Origin: Variovorax ginsengisoli
GTDB taxonomy: Bacteria > Pseudomonadota > Gammaproteobacteria > Burkholderiales > Burkholderiaceae_C
Direction of reading: 5' to 3'
Assembly (NCBI RefSeq): GCF_030811835.1
Contig: NZ_JAUSRO010000022.1
Span: 1 to 64,000 of the forward strand
Length of the DNA: 64,000 nucleotides
Shown: positions 40,533 to 49,586 of the stretch, one piece after another
Layout of the letters: every line of letters begins with the position of its first letter
Numbering within the stretch: position 1 is the first letter of the stretch
Program-made: the position numbers and the translations under genes
Notes under the pieces: model-generated
The model's input: only the letters and a program-made list of their open reading frames with translations
The model's database searches: none
Told to the model about the DNA's origin: nothing

Positions 40533-42110
40533 TCAGCGCTTGGCCGGGCGAAAGTCGGTGTCGGCGACGTCCCAGACGCCTGCGACCTGGCGTGAGAGCT
40601 CCTTCTTCTGGATCCTCTGCGTGGGCGTCTTGGGGAAGCTTTCGATGAATTCGATGTAGCGGGGGATCTGGAAATAGGGCAGGCGGCTGCTCGACCAGCG
40701 AATCAGCTCCAGGGGCTCGATTTGGACGCCTTCGCGCACGCGCACGAACAGCTTGAGTTCATCCTCGCCCAGGTCGCTCGGCACACCCACCAGCGCGACT
40801 TCGGCAATGGCTTCGTGTTCGGCGAAGACGCTTTCGACGTCCCATGCGGCGATGTTGATCCCCCTTCGGCGCAACATGTCCTTCTTTCGTCCGGCGTAGA
40901 AAAGATTGCCCTGGGCGTCGGCGTGCGCCAGGTCACCGGTCATGAAGAGCTCACCGCGGCGCGCGTCGGCTTCGGCCTGGGGGTTTCTGAAGTAGCCCAG
41001 GAAGCCGAGCCGCGCATCGTGTGCACGCACCGCGACTTCGCCCTTGTCGCCCGCAGCCACCGGCGCGCCGTTGTCGTCGAGCAGGGCGATGTCGTAGTAC
41101 GACAGTGGTTTACCGATCGAGCCCGGTGTACCGTCGACATTCGCCGTCACGAACGTGATGAGTTCAGACAGTCCGTAGCCTTCGCGCATCGTGACGCCGA
41201 AGCGTTCCGAAAACTCCTGCCAGATGTGCGATGGGCACCCGCCCCCCCATGCGATGCGCACGCCATGCTGCCGGTCTTGCGTGCTTTCGGGTTGCTTCAA
41301 CAACATCGGCAGCACGCTGCCCAGGTAGTGGATGTGCGTCGCCTTGTGCTGTCGCGCGTCGTCCCAGAAACGCGATGCGCTGAAGCGTTCCAGCATGGCG
41401 AGCTGGAAGCGGCCGATCAGCGCGGCGATCGCGACCGCCACGCCGGAGCCGTGGTGCAGCGCCTCCCAGAAAAGAAAGACATCGCCAGGCCTGGCTTCGG
41501 TCAGCCGAAGCACCGCCAGTGGGCCTGCGCGCAGATGGCGATCGGTCTTCAGCACGCCCTTGGGTGCGCCCGTGGTTCCCGAGCTCGGGCTCAGCGCAAT
41601 GATGTCGTCCGCGCGTACGTCCGTGGCTGCGTCGTCTTCGACGCAGGTGGCGAAGGCATCGAATTCACCATCCGCGCCATTGCGCCAGAGAATCGGAGGC
41701 AGGCGGGCGGCGAGACCGTCGAGTGCCGCACGGTAGGCACCGTCTGCCACGAGCACCTTCGGATCGAGCTCGGTCAGCAGGTGCTCCAGCGGCGCACCGA
41801 TCAGATGCACGTTGATCGGCACCCTCACCATGCCCAGCCGCGCCAGCGCGAAGATCAGATAGAGGTGCTCGGGATGGCCAGGCAGCATGACCGCGACACG
41901 ATCTCCGCGCGCCAGACCTTGCGCCTTGAGCAGGGTCGCCATCTGGTTGACACGGCGGTCGAGCAGGCGAAAGGTGATGCATTCACCCTTGAACGTGCAG
42001 TAGGTCTCGTCTGGATGAACGCGAGCGCGACGCGCCAGCAACGCGCCAATGGTTTCGTCACCGACTTCGTTCATCGCCACGTGCGCGCCAGGTGTGTTCT
42101 GCAGAGACAT
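40533..42110 (-). CDS. Acyl-CoA synthetase (AMP-forming), CaiC-like
   Basis: 525-aa ANL-superfamily adenylate-forming ligase. P-loop SPSSGTTGAPKGVLKT, GYGLSE motif, hinge FMTGDLAHADAQGNLFYAGRKKDMLRRRGINIAAWDVE. In the C-terminal A10 motif, where most ligases have (T/S)GKxxK with the catalytic Lys, this one reads KTPTQRIQKKEL, so Arg or a shifted Lys must serve in adenylation. The nearest known relatives are carnitine/crotonobetaine-type and other ligases of betaproteobacterial Bug operons. It would activate a carboxylic acid taken up via the next gene's receptor. Start ATG 42110; a strong inverted repeat lies 29 bp upstream. Confidence 0.9.
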   Translation of the reverse strand: MSLQNTPGAHVAMNEVGDETIGALLARRARVHPDETYCTFKGECITFRLLDRRVNQMATLLKAQGLARGDRVAVMLPGHPEHLYLIFALARLGMVRVPINVHLIGAPLEHLLTELDPKVLVADGAYRAALDGLAARLPPILWRNGADGEFDAFATCVEDDAATDVRADDIIALSPSSGTTGAPKGVLKTDRHLRAGPLAVLRLTEARPGDVFLFWEALHHGSGVAVAIAALIGRFQLAMLERFSASRFWDDARQHKATHIHYLGSVLPMLLKQPESTQDRQHGVRIAWGGGCPSHIWQEFSERFGVTMREGYGLSELITFVTANVDGTPGSIGKPLSYYDIALLDDNGAPVAAGDKGEVAVRAHDARLGFLGYFRNPQAEADARRGELFMTGDLAHADAQGNLFYAGRKKDMLRRRGINIAAWDVESVFAEHEAIAEVALVGVPSDLGEDELKLFVRVREGVQIEPLELIRWSSSRLPYFQIPRYIEFIESFPKTPTQRIQKKELSRQVAGVWDVADTDFRPAKR

Positions 42111-42138
42111 TCCGATTCCCGTGAGAGCTGCTTGAAAA

Positions 42139-42171
42139 ATTGCAATTCAATTACATAAATCGAATTGCAAT
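42139..42171. promoter_or_regulatory. Perfect 10-bp inverted repeat, putative IclR-type operator
   Basis: ATTGCAATTC (42139-42148) and GAATTGCAAT (42162-42171) are exact reverse complements around a 13-base AT-rich spacer. Each arm also contains the self-palindrome ATTGCAAT, so there are two 8-bp palindromes 25 bp apart. The element is 29 bp upstream of the ligase start and downstream of the IclR gene on the same strand, an appropriate place for IclR control of the ligase-Bug-hydratase operon. Confidence 0.65.
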
Positions 42172-42172
42172 G

Positions 42173-42195
42173 TGACAAAGCTTCTGGCTTTGTCA
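42173..42195. terminator. Perfect hairpin adjacent to the inverted repeat
   Basis: TGACAAAGC (42173-42181), loop TTCTG, GCTTTGTCA (42187-42195): a 9-bp perfect stem. It lies 99 bp past the IclR stop. On the minus strand, the direction of IclR transcription, no T-run follows, so it may be either an IclR terminator or part of the regulatory element at 42139-42171. Confidence 0.4.
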
Positions 42196-42293
42196 TGGTT
42201 TTGTCAATAAGCGGGGGCTACGTAGATGTACGTAGCCGATCGGAAGCAGTGGGTGTCAGGCGGCCGACGGCCCCTTCAGCAAAGAACGGTGGA

Positions 42294-43160
42294 TTAGATC
42301 GACGCTTCGCGCGCCGCTTTTTCCAGCTTGGGCAGGATCGTCTTGCGGGCCTTGGCAAGGTCGAATCGCGTGTGCACGGTCGAGACATTGATGGCTGCCA
42401 CGACGCGGCCTGAATCGGTCACCGGCACGGAAACCGACACCCCGTCGTCCCCGAAGTTCTTCTCGGTGAACGAGTGTCCGTCTTGGGCGGCCTTGCGGAA
42501 AATGGCAAGGATCTCGGCGTGGCTGCGTGCGCCGAACCGTGCGCGCACCTCGGGCGCCAATGCACCGAGCATGGCCGAGAGCTGCGACTCGGGCGCTTGC
42601 GACAGCAACACCTGGCCGGAGGAGGAGGTGAGTGCCGGGAACCTGCTGCCGACCGGCAGGTTGATGGCCGTGATGTGGGCGCCGGGAAGGTTTTGCAGCA
42701 CGACCACGTCGTCGCCGTCGAGCTCGACCCATGACACCGTCTCCAGCGTTTCGGCGGCCAGGGTCTGGAGCAATGGGTAGGCGAGGTCTCGCTGCGAGTG
42801 ATGGCGGTGGATGCCTCGCACCAGGCCGAGCAGCTTCAGTGCTGGGAAATACTTCTTGGACGCCTCGTCCTTGCTCAGGTAGCCCAGCTGGTGCAGCGTG
42901 TAAACGTAGCGTTGCGCCGCACTGCGGCCCATCTGCGTGTCGTCGGCGATGTCGCCGATCGACAGCGGTACTGCATGCTCATTGAACAGCTCAAGGACGC
43001 GCATGCCCTTTTCCATCGAGCCGATGAACAGGCGGGCATCGGGCTCGCTGGGTGCTGCCGCTTTGCCTGGGCTTTTCCTCGAAGGCGCCGTGGGGGGTGA
43101 AAGCGAAGTCTTGGAAGTGTCCACGAGCGGTTGGCGGCCCTGCGCTGAAAATTGATTCAC
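42294..43160 (-). CDS. IclR-family transcriptional regulator
   Basis: 288 aa from the GTG at 43160. The first 45 residues are Ser/Pro/Lys-rich and may be over-extended; the conserved fold begins near MEKGMRVLELFNEHAVPLSIGDIADDTQMGRSAAQRYVYTL (IclR winged HTH). The C-terminal GAF-like effector domain has LPAHIT-type (GAHITAINLPVGSRFPALTSSSGQVLL) and SVSVPVTDSGRVVAAINVS motifs. It is upstream of and co-oriented with the ligase-Bug-hydratase operon, 183 bp away, and is the probable regulator through the inverted repeats in that gap. Effector unknown. Confidence 0.9.
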   Translation of the reverse strand: MNQFSAQGRQPLVDTSKTSLSPPTAPSRKSPGKAAAPSEPDARLFIGSMEKGMRVLELFNEHAVPLSIGDIADDTQMGRSAAQRYVYTLHQLGYLSKDEASKKYFPALKLLGLVRGIHRHHSQRDLAYPLLQTLAAETLETVSWVELDGDDVVVLQNLPGAHITAINLPVGSRFPALTSSSGQVLLSQAPESQLSAMLGALAPEVRARFGARSHAEILAIFRKAAQDGHSFTEKNFGDDGVSVSVPVTDSGRVVAAINVSTVHTRFDLAKARKTILPKLEKAAREASI

Positions 43161-43229
43161 GTTCGCTGTCGCGCCGCGGCGCGAGGCCGTGGTGCAGCGC
43201 GGGTCAGTATCGCATGGCCTCCCGGCCTT

Positions 43230-44144
43230 TCAAAAAGCCGATAGCGCCAACTCGATCTGTCCCAATTGACGCGCCAGTCGACCAACGAAATTTTGCGTGA
43301 CGTGCGGCAGCACGCGGTGCGCGGGCACCACGATGCCGACCTGCATGTCGTTGAGCGCCGGCAGATCGAAGGGCCGCCACACCACGTCGCCGCGGCGCAA
43401 CTCTTCGGCGAAGCCGATCTTCGAGAAGCAAGAGATGCCCTTGCCCGCCATGATCAGCTGCTTGAGCATGGGCGTGAAGTTGCAGGTCGCGGCGGGCTCC
43501 ATGTCCTCCCAGAAGCTGAAGAATTCCGGCGACATGCTGCTGCTGACGACAGGGTTCGAACTCGAACGCAGAAATGGATAGCGCGCGCATTCCTTGAGGC
43601 TCACGCGCTCGAATTTTTCCAGCGGATGGCCCGGCGGCATCACGATGCCCAGGGGCATGTGCGCCAGTGCGACCGCCACCACGCCAGGGGGCAGCCGGCT
43701 CACGAAGGTCAGGCCGACGTCGACCTGGCCCGAGAGCACACGCTGCGGTACGTCCATCGGCTGGATCGACGTGATGGTGTAGGTGACTGCAGGGAAAACC
43801 TGCAGAAACTCCTCGACCGCAGCCGGCAGGAAGTCGACGAAAAAGGAATCCATCGACGCCAGCTTGACGTGGCCGGTGCGCTCGCCCTTGAGCGCATCGA
43901 GTTCGCCGCGCATGACCTGGAATTCGTGCAGCGTCTTCTGCACGTGCTTGAGCATCCGCTCGCCGGCCGGGTTCAGTCGCATGCCGTTGGGCAGGCGGTC
44001 GAACAGCTCGACGCCAAGTTCGGCTTCGAGCTTCAGGATCTGGCGGTTGACCGCGCTGGCCGCGACGAACAGTTTCTCCGAGGCCTTGCGCACCGAGCCC
44101 GCACGGGCCACCTCTACGAAATACTTGAGGACGCTCGCGTGCAT
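43230..44144 (-). CDS. LysR-family regulator at the end of the ABC/ferredoxin operon
   Basis: 304 aa. N-terminal HTH MHASVLKYFVEVARAGSVRKASEKLFVAASAVNRQILKLE, then an effector domain. It is the terminal gene of the minus-strand run that begins with the ABC substrate-binding protein at 50618, 30 bp after the ferredoxin gene. A LysR gene co-transcribed with its target operon is less common than a divergent one and implies feedback control. Target sites could be near 50753-50769, far upstream. Inducer unknown. Confidence 0.9.
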   Translation of the reverse strand: MHASVLKYFVEVARAGSVRKASEKLFVAASAVNRQILKLEAELGVELFDRLPNGMRLNPAGERMLKHVQKTLHEFQVMRGELDALKGERTGHVKLASMDSFFVDFLPAAVEEFLQVFPAVTYTITSIQPMDVPQRVLSGQVDVGLTFVSRLPPGVVAVALAHMPLGIVMPPGHPLEKFERVSLKECARYPFLRSSSNPVVSSSMSPEFFSFWEDMEPAATCNFTPMLKQLIMAGKGISCFSKIGFAEELRRGDVVWRPFDLPALNDMQVGIVVPAHRVLPHVTQNFVGRLARQLGQIELALSAF

Positions 44145-44174
44145 CAGCGAACTGCTCCGGTGGCGGCAGGACGT

Positions 44175-44510
44175 TCAGAGAGCCGCGGACGGCAGCTCCT
44201 GTGCGATGCGCGGATGGTCGCAGGCCTGCGGCCCCACGTCTTGGGCGCTGCCCGGCGAGCCGAGCCCGCTGACCTCGGGAGCGAAGAACTCGCGGTTGAT
44301 GGCTGTGTAGTGGGCCAGTGCCGGTGGCAGCCGGAACACTTCGTAGATGGCCTGGGTAGGGCAGGCCGAGACGCAGATACCGCAGTCGATGCATTCATCG
44401 GGATGAATGTACAGAGTCCGCGCACCTTCATAGATGCAATCGACCGGGCAGCACTGCACGCAGGCGCCGTCTTTGACGTCGATGCAGCCGGTGGTGATGA
44501 CATGCGCCAT
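44175..44510 (-). CDS. 7Fe ferredoxin (3Fe-4S plus 4Fe-4S)
   Basis: 111-aa ferredoxin. Cysteines 9, 17 and 50 fit a [3Fe-4S] cluster, and 21, 40, 43 and 46 a [4Fe-4S] cluster. All are exactly one residue later than the Azotobacter FdI ligands I recall (8, 16, 49 and 20, 39, 42, 45), with the extra Cys25 matching FdI Cys24. The segment CPVDCIYEGARTLYIHPDECIDCGICVSACP is diagnostic. The tail beyond residue 70 is short and unlike longer FdxA proteins. It lies between the enoyl-CoA hydratase and LysR genes, and would pass electrons to or from the FAD oxidoreductase of this operon (inference). Confidence 0.92.
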   Translation of the reverse strand: MAHVITTGCIDVKDGACVQCCPVDCIYEGARTLYIHPDECIDCGICVSACPTQAIYEVFRLPPALAHYTAINREFFAPEVSGLGSPGSAQDVGPQACDHPRIAQELPSAAL

Positions 44511-44544
44511 GGACGGATTCCCGATGTCGTGCGCGGCCCGGCGC

Positions 44545-45321
44545 TCAACGGCCCTGCCAGACCGGTTTGCGCTTCTGCTGGAAGGCCCGCACGCCCTCCT
44601 GCGAGTCTTCCGACTGCAAGGCCGTGACGAGTGCTGGCAGACGCAGGCCGTGCGCCTGCGCGGGAAGCATGGCTGCGGTCTGCCGCACCACCTGCTTGAT
44701 GGCCTTGAGCGACAGCGGCGCGCAGGCCAGCAGCTGCGCGACCCAGCGCTGCACCGCGGCGTCGAGCTCGGCGCGCGGCACCGACTCGTTGATCAGGCCC
44801 AGTTCAAGCGCGCGTGCGGCCGTGATGCGCTGGCCGGTCAACATCATCGCCATCGCCTGGCGGTGCGGGATCTGCCGCTGCAGCAGCAGCATGCCGCCGT
44901 CCAGCGGCAGCCGGCCCACCAGCGCCTCGGGCAGGCCGAAGCTGGCTTCTTCGCAGGCCACGACCAGATCGCAGCCCAGCACCATCTCGAAGCCACCGCC
45001 CAGCGCGAAGCCGTTGACGCGCGCGATCACCGGCACGTCGAGCGTGTCGCGCAACGCGATGCCGCCGAAGCCGCCAGGGCGCGCCGCCGCCCAGTAGTCG
45101 AGGCCGCTCAGCCCGGAAGTGTTCTTGAGGTCGGCGCCCGCGCAGAAGGCCCGCTCGCCGCTGCCTGCGAGCACCACCACGCGCACGTCGTCGCGCGCCT
45201 CGATGTCCTTCCAGATGCGCTGCAGCTCGGCCTCGGTCGCGAGGTCGATCGCGTTCATCACCTCGGGCCGGTCAAGGGTGACCGAGGCGACGTGGTTGTC
45301 GACGCTGTAGAGAACGCTCAT
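44545..45321 (-). CDS. Enoyl-CoA hydratase with both catalytic glutamates
   Basis: 258-aa crotonase. Oxyanion segments RAFCAGADLKNT and NGFALGGGFEMVLGCD. Unlike the crotonases at 26177 and 38633, it keeps both acid/base glutamates (GGGFEMV and FGLPEALVG), so genuine enoyl-CoA hydration is likely. ATG at 45321 overlaps the CoA-transferase stop by 4 bp. It handles a CoA ester formed by that transferase within the ABC-importer operon. Substrate unknown. Confidence 0.92.
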   Translation of the reverse strand: MSVLYSVDNHVASVTLDRPEVMNAIDLATEAELQRIWKDIEARDDVRVVVLAGSGERAFCAGADLKNTSGLSGLDYWAAARPGGFGGIALRDTLDVPVIARVNGFALGGGFEMVLGCDLVVACEEASFGLPEALVGRLPLDGGMLLLQRQIPHRQAMAMMLTGQRITAARALELGLINESVPRAELDAAVQRWVAQLLACAPLSLKAIKQVVRQTAAMLPAQAHGLRLPALVTALQSEDSQEGVRAFQQKRKPVWQGR

Positions 45322-46511
45322 GCGGCGGCCTGTTCGAGCAGCGCCCGGGCCTCGGCAAGGACCTCTTGCGTGTGTTCGCCCAGCCGCGGCGGCTCGCGCC
45401 GCAGGCCGGCCCGCACGTCCGACATGCGGATGGGGCTGGCGACGAACTTCAGCGGTTGCCCGGTCGACGAACGCCCTTCGATGATCATCGCGTTGTGCAG
45501 GGTCTGCGCATCGACCAGTGCTTCGCGCATCTCGCGCACGGGCGCTGAGAGCAGATCCTGCGCTTCGAGCTGTGCCAACCAGTGTTCGCGCGTGTCGCTC
45601 GCGAAGCGAGCACGAAAGATGGCGTGCAGCGCTTCCTTGTGCTCGAATTGCGCGGGCAGGTTGGCGAAGCGCGCATCGAGTGAGAGGTCTTCGATCTCCA
45701 GTGCGGCGCAGATGTCGCGCAAGGGGTTCGCCTTGAAGGCGCCGACCAGCACCAGCGGTCCGGTGGTCGTATGGAACACGCCCGACAGAGGCATGGCGGC
45801 CCAGTTGACCTCGGAGTCGGCCATCATGATCATGGCGGCCTCCTGCATCTGCATGGCCAGCATCGAGTCGTAGAGCGACACGGCGATCTTCTGACCTTCG
45901 CCGCTGCGCTCGCGCTGCAGCAGCGCGAGCAGGATGCCCTGCACCATGTGCATGCCGGCGGTGTAGTCGGCCAGTGCGGTCGGGTAGATCGACACCGGCA
46001 CGGCGGCATCGGCACGGCGCGCCATGACGCCGGTCATCGCCTGCGCGAGCACGTCCTGCCCGCCCTTGTGCGCGTACGGGCCGGTCTCGCCGAAGCCGGT
46101 GCCGACGGCGTAGATGATGCGCGGGTTGAGCCGCTTGCAGTCTTCATAGCCCAGGCCCAGACGCTCCATCACACCGGCGCGGAAGTTGTTGGTGACCACG
46201 TCGGCGTCGGCGATCAGCGCTTTCACCAGCTCCAACTGCGCTGCATCGCGCAGGTCGATCTCGACGCTGCGCTTGTTGCGGTTCAGGCTGCAGAAGATCG
46301 GGTTGTCGTGGCCAGCGACCGGCGCGAAGGTGGAACGGCTCAGGTCGCCCGCGCCCTGGCGCTCGATCTTGATCACGTCGGCGCCGTGGTCGGCCAGCAT
46401 CTGCGTGCAGACCGGGCCCATCATCACCTGCGTGAAGTCGATCACGCGGATGCCGGCCAGCGGCAGCGTGGCGGCACTGGCGGAGTCTGCGAAATTGGCA
46501 GCAGCCATCAC
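45318..46511 (-). CDS. CaiB/BaiF-family (class III) CoA-transferase
   Basis: 397 aa. N-terminus GIRVIDFTQVMMGPVCTQMLADHGADVIKIE, NRNKRSVEIDL strand, the catalytic Asp in PTALADYTAGMHMVQGIL, and the C-terminal LGEHTQEVL. Overlaps the FAD oxidoreductase stop upstream (46508-46511) and the hydratase start downstream, so the three are translationally coupled. Probably activates the acid delivered by the ABC importer encoded at the head of the operon. Confidence 0.92.
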   Translation of the reverse strand: MMAAANFADSASAATLPLAGIRVIDFTQVMMGPVCTQMLADHGADVIKIERQGAGDLSRSTFAPVAGHDNPIFCSLNRNKRSVEIDLRDAAQLELVKALIADADVVTNNFRAGVMERLGLGYEDCKRLNPRIIYAVGTGFGETGPYAHKGGQDVLAQAMTGVMARRADAAVPVSIYPTALADYTAGMHMVQGILLALLQRERSGEGQKIAVSLYDSMLAMQMQEAAMIMMADSEVNWAAMPLSGVFHTTTGPLVLVGAFKANPLRDICAALEIEDLSLDARFANLPAQFEHKEALHAIFRARFASDTREHWLAQLEAQDLLSAPVREMREALVDAQTLHNAMIIEGRSSTGQPLKFVASPIRMSDVRAGLRREPPRLGEHTQEVLAEARALLEQAAA

Positions 46512-47887
46512 GCCACCTCCAGCATCGAGCGCGCGAGCACCGGCACGTCTGCGTTCGGTCCGGCCTGGTCGCCCGGGTCGGCGCCTTGCGCGCGCAGCAC
46601 GCGCTGCAGCCTGGCGATGTCGACGTCACGCACCCGCACGTTGGCATCGAGCGCGAGCGCTGCCGCCACCCCGGTGGCCTCGCCCATTGCCATGCAGGGC
46701 GGGATCTCGCGCGAGATCTTCTGCGCGGCCGAGGTGGCCGAGTAGTGGCGGCCGGCCACCAGCAGGTTTTCGACACTGCGCGGCACCAACGTTCGGAAGG
46801 GGTAGTAGTAGTCGCGGCCACGCGCCACGCTGTCGGCGAAGCGCGTGCGCTGCGCCACGTCGTCCTTGGTCATCACGTATTCACCTTCGAGCAGCCGCGT
46901 TTGACGGATACCGGTCTGGGGCGCCATGTCGACCAGGTAGCAGTTGGCAAAGCCGGGCAGCTTCGAGCGGATGAAGTCGATCACCTTGTGCACCGTGGTG
47001 CGGCCCTGCACCTCGGCACGCGTCAGGTCTTCGACCTTCAGGCCGTCGAGCCCCGGCATGTGCGGGCAGTTGCACCACACGACGCCTGGCAGCGGCGTCT
47101 TGAGCCACCAGTTCTCCCAGGCGCCGCCGAGCAGGTGCTTGACCTCGCGGTCCAGCGCCAGGTAGGCCTCGGTCTCCTCGTGCTCGAAGCGCTCGGCCGC
47201 GTCGGTGTCGACGCCGCCGAGCCGGAACACGGTGGTGACGATGTAGCTGCCGCTCACGTGCGGCGCGCCGGCCGAGGCCGCCACGTCGAGGTCGCCGGTG
47301 GCGTCGATCACGACCTTGCCGAGGATCGCTTCGCGCCCGCTCTTGCTTTCACAGATCACGCCCTTGACCACACCGTCTTCGACCAGCGTGCGCGAAAACC
47401 ACGAGTGCAGGCGCAACAGGATGCCGGCACGCTGAACGGCTTCGAGCGACACGCGCTTCCATGCGTCGGGGTCGAAGGCTGCGGCGAAGCAGGTCGGCTG
47501 CGGCTTGGCCCGGCTGTGAAAGTCGTAGGTGCCCCATCGGCGCCAGCGGCGCACCGACTCTGGCAGGCTGCCCCATTCATGCTGCTTGGGATATTCGGCC
47601 AGACCCAGCGCGGCCATGCGCTCGATCATGTCCATGCAGACGCCACGCACCGAGATTTCCTGCAGGTGGTTGTCCCACATGTCGTCGAGCACCAGCACCA
47701 TGCCGCCCGAGGCAAGGCCGCCCAGGTGGTTGTAGCGTTCCAGCAGGATGGTGCGCGCGCCGTTGCGCGCGGCGGCCAGGGCTGCGGCCTGGCCAGCCGG
47801 CCCGCCGCCCACCACGACCACGTCAGCTTCCGCGGCCACCCGCACATCGTGCGCGGACTCCTGCATCCAGTCTCCAATTCGGCTCAT
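46508..47887 (-). CDS. FAD-dependent oxidoreductase (FAD_oxidored/PF12831-like)
   Basis: 459-aa flavoprotein with the dinucleotide-binding motif DVVVVGGGPAGQAAALAAARNGARTILLE and the second FAD segment KVVIDATGDLDVAASAGAP near residues 180-200. The HLGGLASGGMVLVLDDMWD block is typical of the PF12831 group, whose members oxidise small hydroxylated or unsaturated acids or act with Fe-S partners. It is followed by a CaiB gene and shares the operon with a 7Fe ferredoxin, so electron transfer between the two is plausible. A 1012-codon open frame on the opposite strand is an artefact of GC-rich coding DNA. Confidence 0.88.
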   Translation of the reverse strand: MSRIGDWMQESAHDVRVAAEADVVVVGGGPAGQAAALAAARNGARTILLERYNHLGGLASGGMVLVLDDMWDNHLQEISVRGVCMDMIERMAALGLAEYPKQHEWGSLPESVRRWRRWGTYDFHSRAKPQPTCFAAAFDPDAWKRVSLEAVQRAGILLRLHSWFSRTLVEDGVVKGVICESKSGREAILGKVVIDATGDLDVAASAGAPHVSGSYIVTTVFRLGGVDTDAAERFEHEETEAYLALDREVKHLLGGAWENWWLKTPLPGVVWCNCPHMPGLDGLKVEDLTRAEVQGRTTVHKVIDFIRSKLPGFANCYLVDMAPQTGIRQTRLLEGEYVMTKDDVAQRTRFADSVARGRDYYYPFRTLVPRSVENLLVAGRHYSATSAAQKISREIPPCMAMGEATGVAAALALDANVRVRDVDIARLQRVLRAQGADPGDQAGPNADVPVLARSMLEVA

Positions 47888-47929
47888 CGATCTCTCCTTT
47901 GTGTCGGTGTTTCAGGGGCGGCTGCGCGC

Positions 47930-48787
47930 TCAGTGCACGCTCTGCGGTTGCCAGCGGATGACCCAACGCTCGGCCAGCGTCACGATCAGGAAGAAGGCGC
48001 CCGACAGGGTCGCGCTCATCACGATCGCGGCGTAGAGCAAAGGCGAGTCGAAGTTGAAGGTGGCCTGCAGGATCAGGGCGCCGATGCCGACGGTGGAGCC
48101 GACCCATTCGCCGACCACCGCGCCGATCACGCACATCGAGGCCGAGATGCGCAGCGCCGAGAACAGGTAAGGCAGCGCGTTGAACAACCGCAGACGAAAG
48201 AAGATCTCGGTCTTGCTGGCCGACAGAACGCGCATCAGCTCCATCGCCTGCGGGTTGACCGACTCCAGACCTCGCACCATGTTCACCAGGGTGGGGAAGA
48301 AGCACACCAACGCGGCGATGGTGATCTTGGGTTCCATGCCGTTGCCCATGATGAGCACCAGCACGGGCGCCTTGGCCACCAGGGGCACCGCGTTGAAGGC
48401 CAGCACCACGGGGAAGAAGATGTCCTCGATGGTCTTGTTGTGGATGAAGACCGTCGCCACCACGATGGCGGCAAGGTTGCCCAGCATGAAGCCGCCGGCG
48501 GCCTCGAGCGCGGTCGGCCACAGGTTGTCGAAGAGCACCGCACGCTTGTCGAACAGCGTTTGCAGCACGGCTCCCGGCGAAGGCGCAATGAAGGGCTTGA
48601 CGTGGAACAACGTGATGGCCGCCCACCACAGCACCAGGAGGCCGACGATGCCGAGCACCGGCAGCACCCGGCGGCGCAGTGCGCGGCGTTTGCGTGCGGC
48701 CGACCAGGCGAGGTATTCAGGATCGCCGGCCACGTCGGCGGCGCGGGCAGATGGCGTGAGGGCAACATCGATGGAACGTGTGTTCAT
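47930..48787 (-). CDS. ABC transporter permease (SsuC/TauC/NrtB type)
   Basis: 285-aa inner-membrane permease of the BPD transport family with about six TM helices. The first helix (VLPVLGIVGLLVLWWAAITLF) follows a 35-residue cytoplasmic lead. The EAA-like loop is SASKTEIFFRLRLFNALPYLFSALRIS, which docks to the ATPase. Ten bases before it is the ATPase gene. Together with the NMT1-like binding protein, this would form an importer for an organic anion, nucleobase-like or thiamine-precursor-like solute. Confidence 0.92.
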   Translation of the reverse strand: MNTRSIDVALTPSARAADVAGDPEYLAWSAARKRRALRRRVLPVLGIVGLLVLWWAAITLFHVKPFIAPSPGAVLQTLFDKRAVLFDNLWPTALEAAGGFMLGNLAAIVVATVFIHNKTIEDIFFPVVLAFNAVPLVAKAPVLVLIMGNGMEPKITIAALVCFFPTLVNMVRGLESVNPQAMELMRVLSASKTEIFFRLRLFNALPYLFSALRISASMCVIGAVVGEWVGSTVGIGALILQATFNFDSPLLYAAIVMSATLSGAFFLIVTLAERWVIRWQPQSVH

Positions 48788-48796
48788 GGGTGGGCC

Positions 48797-49582
<786 letters not shown>

Positions 49583-49586
49583 GGTG

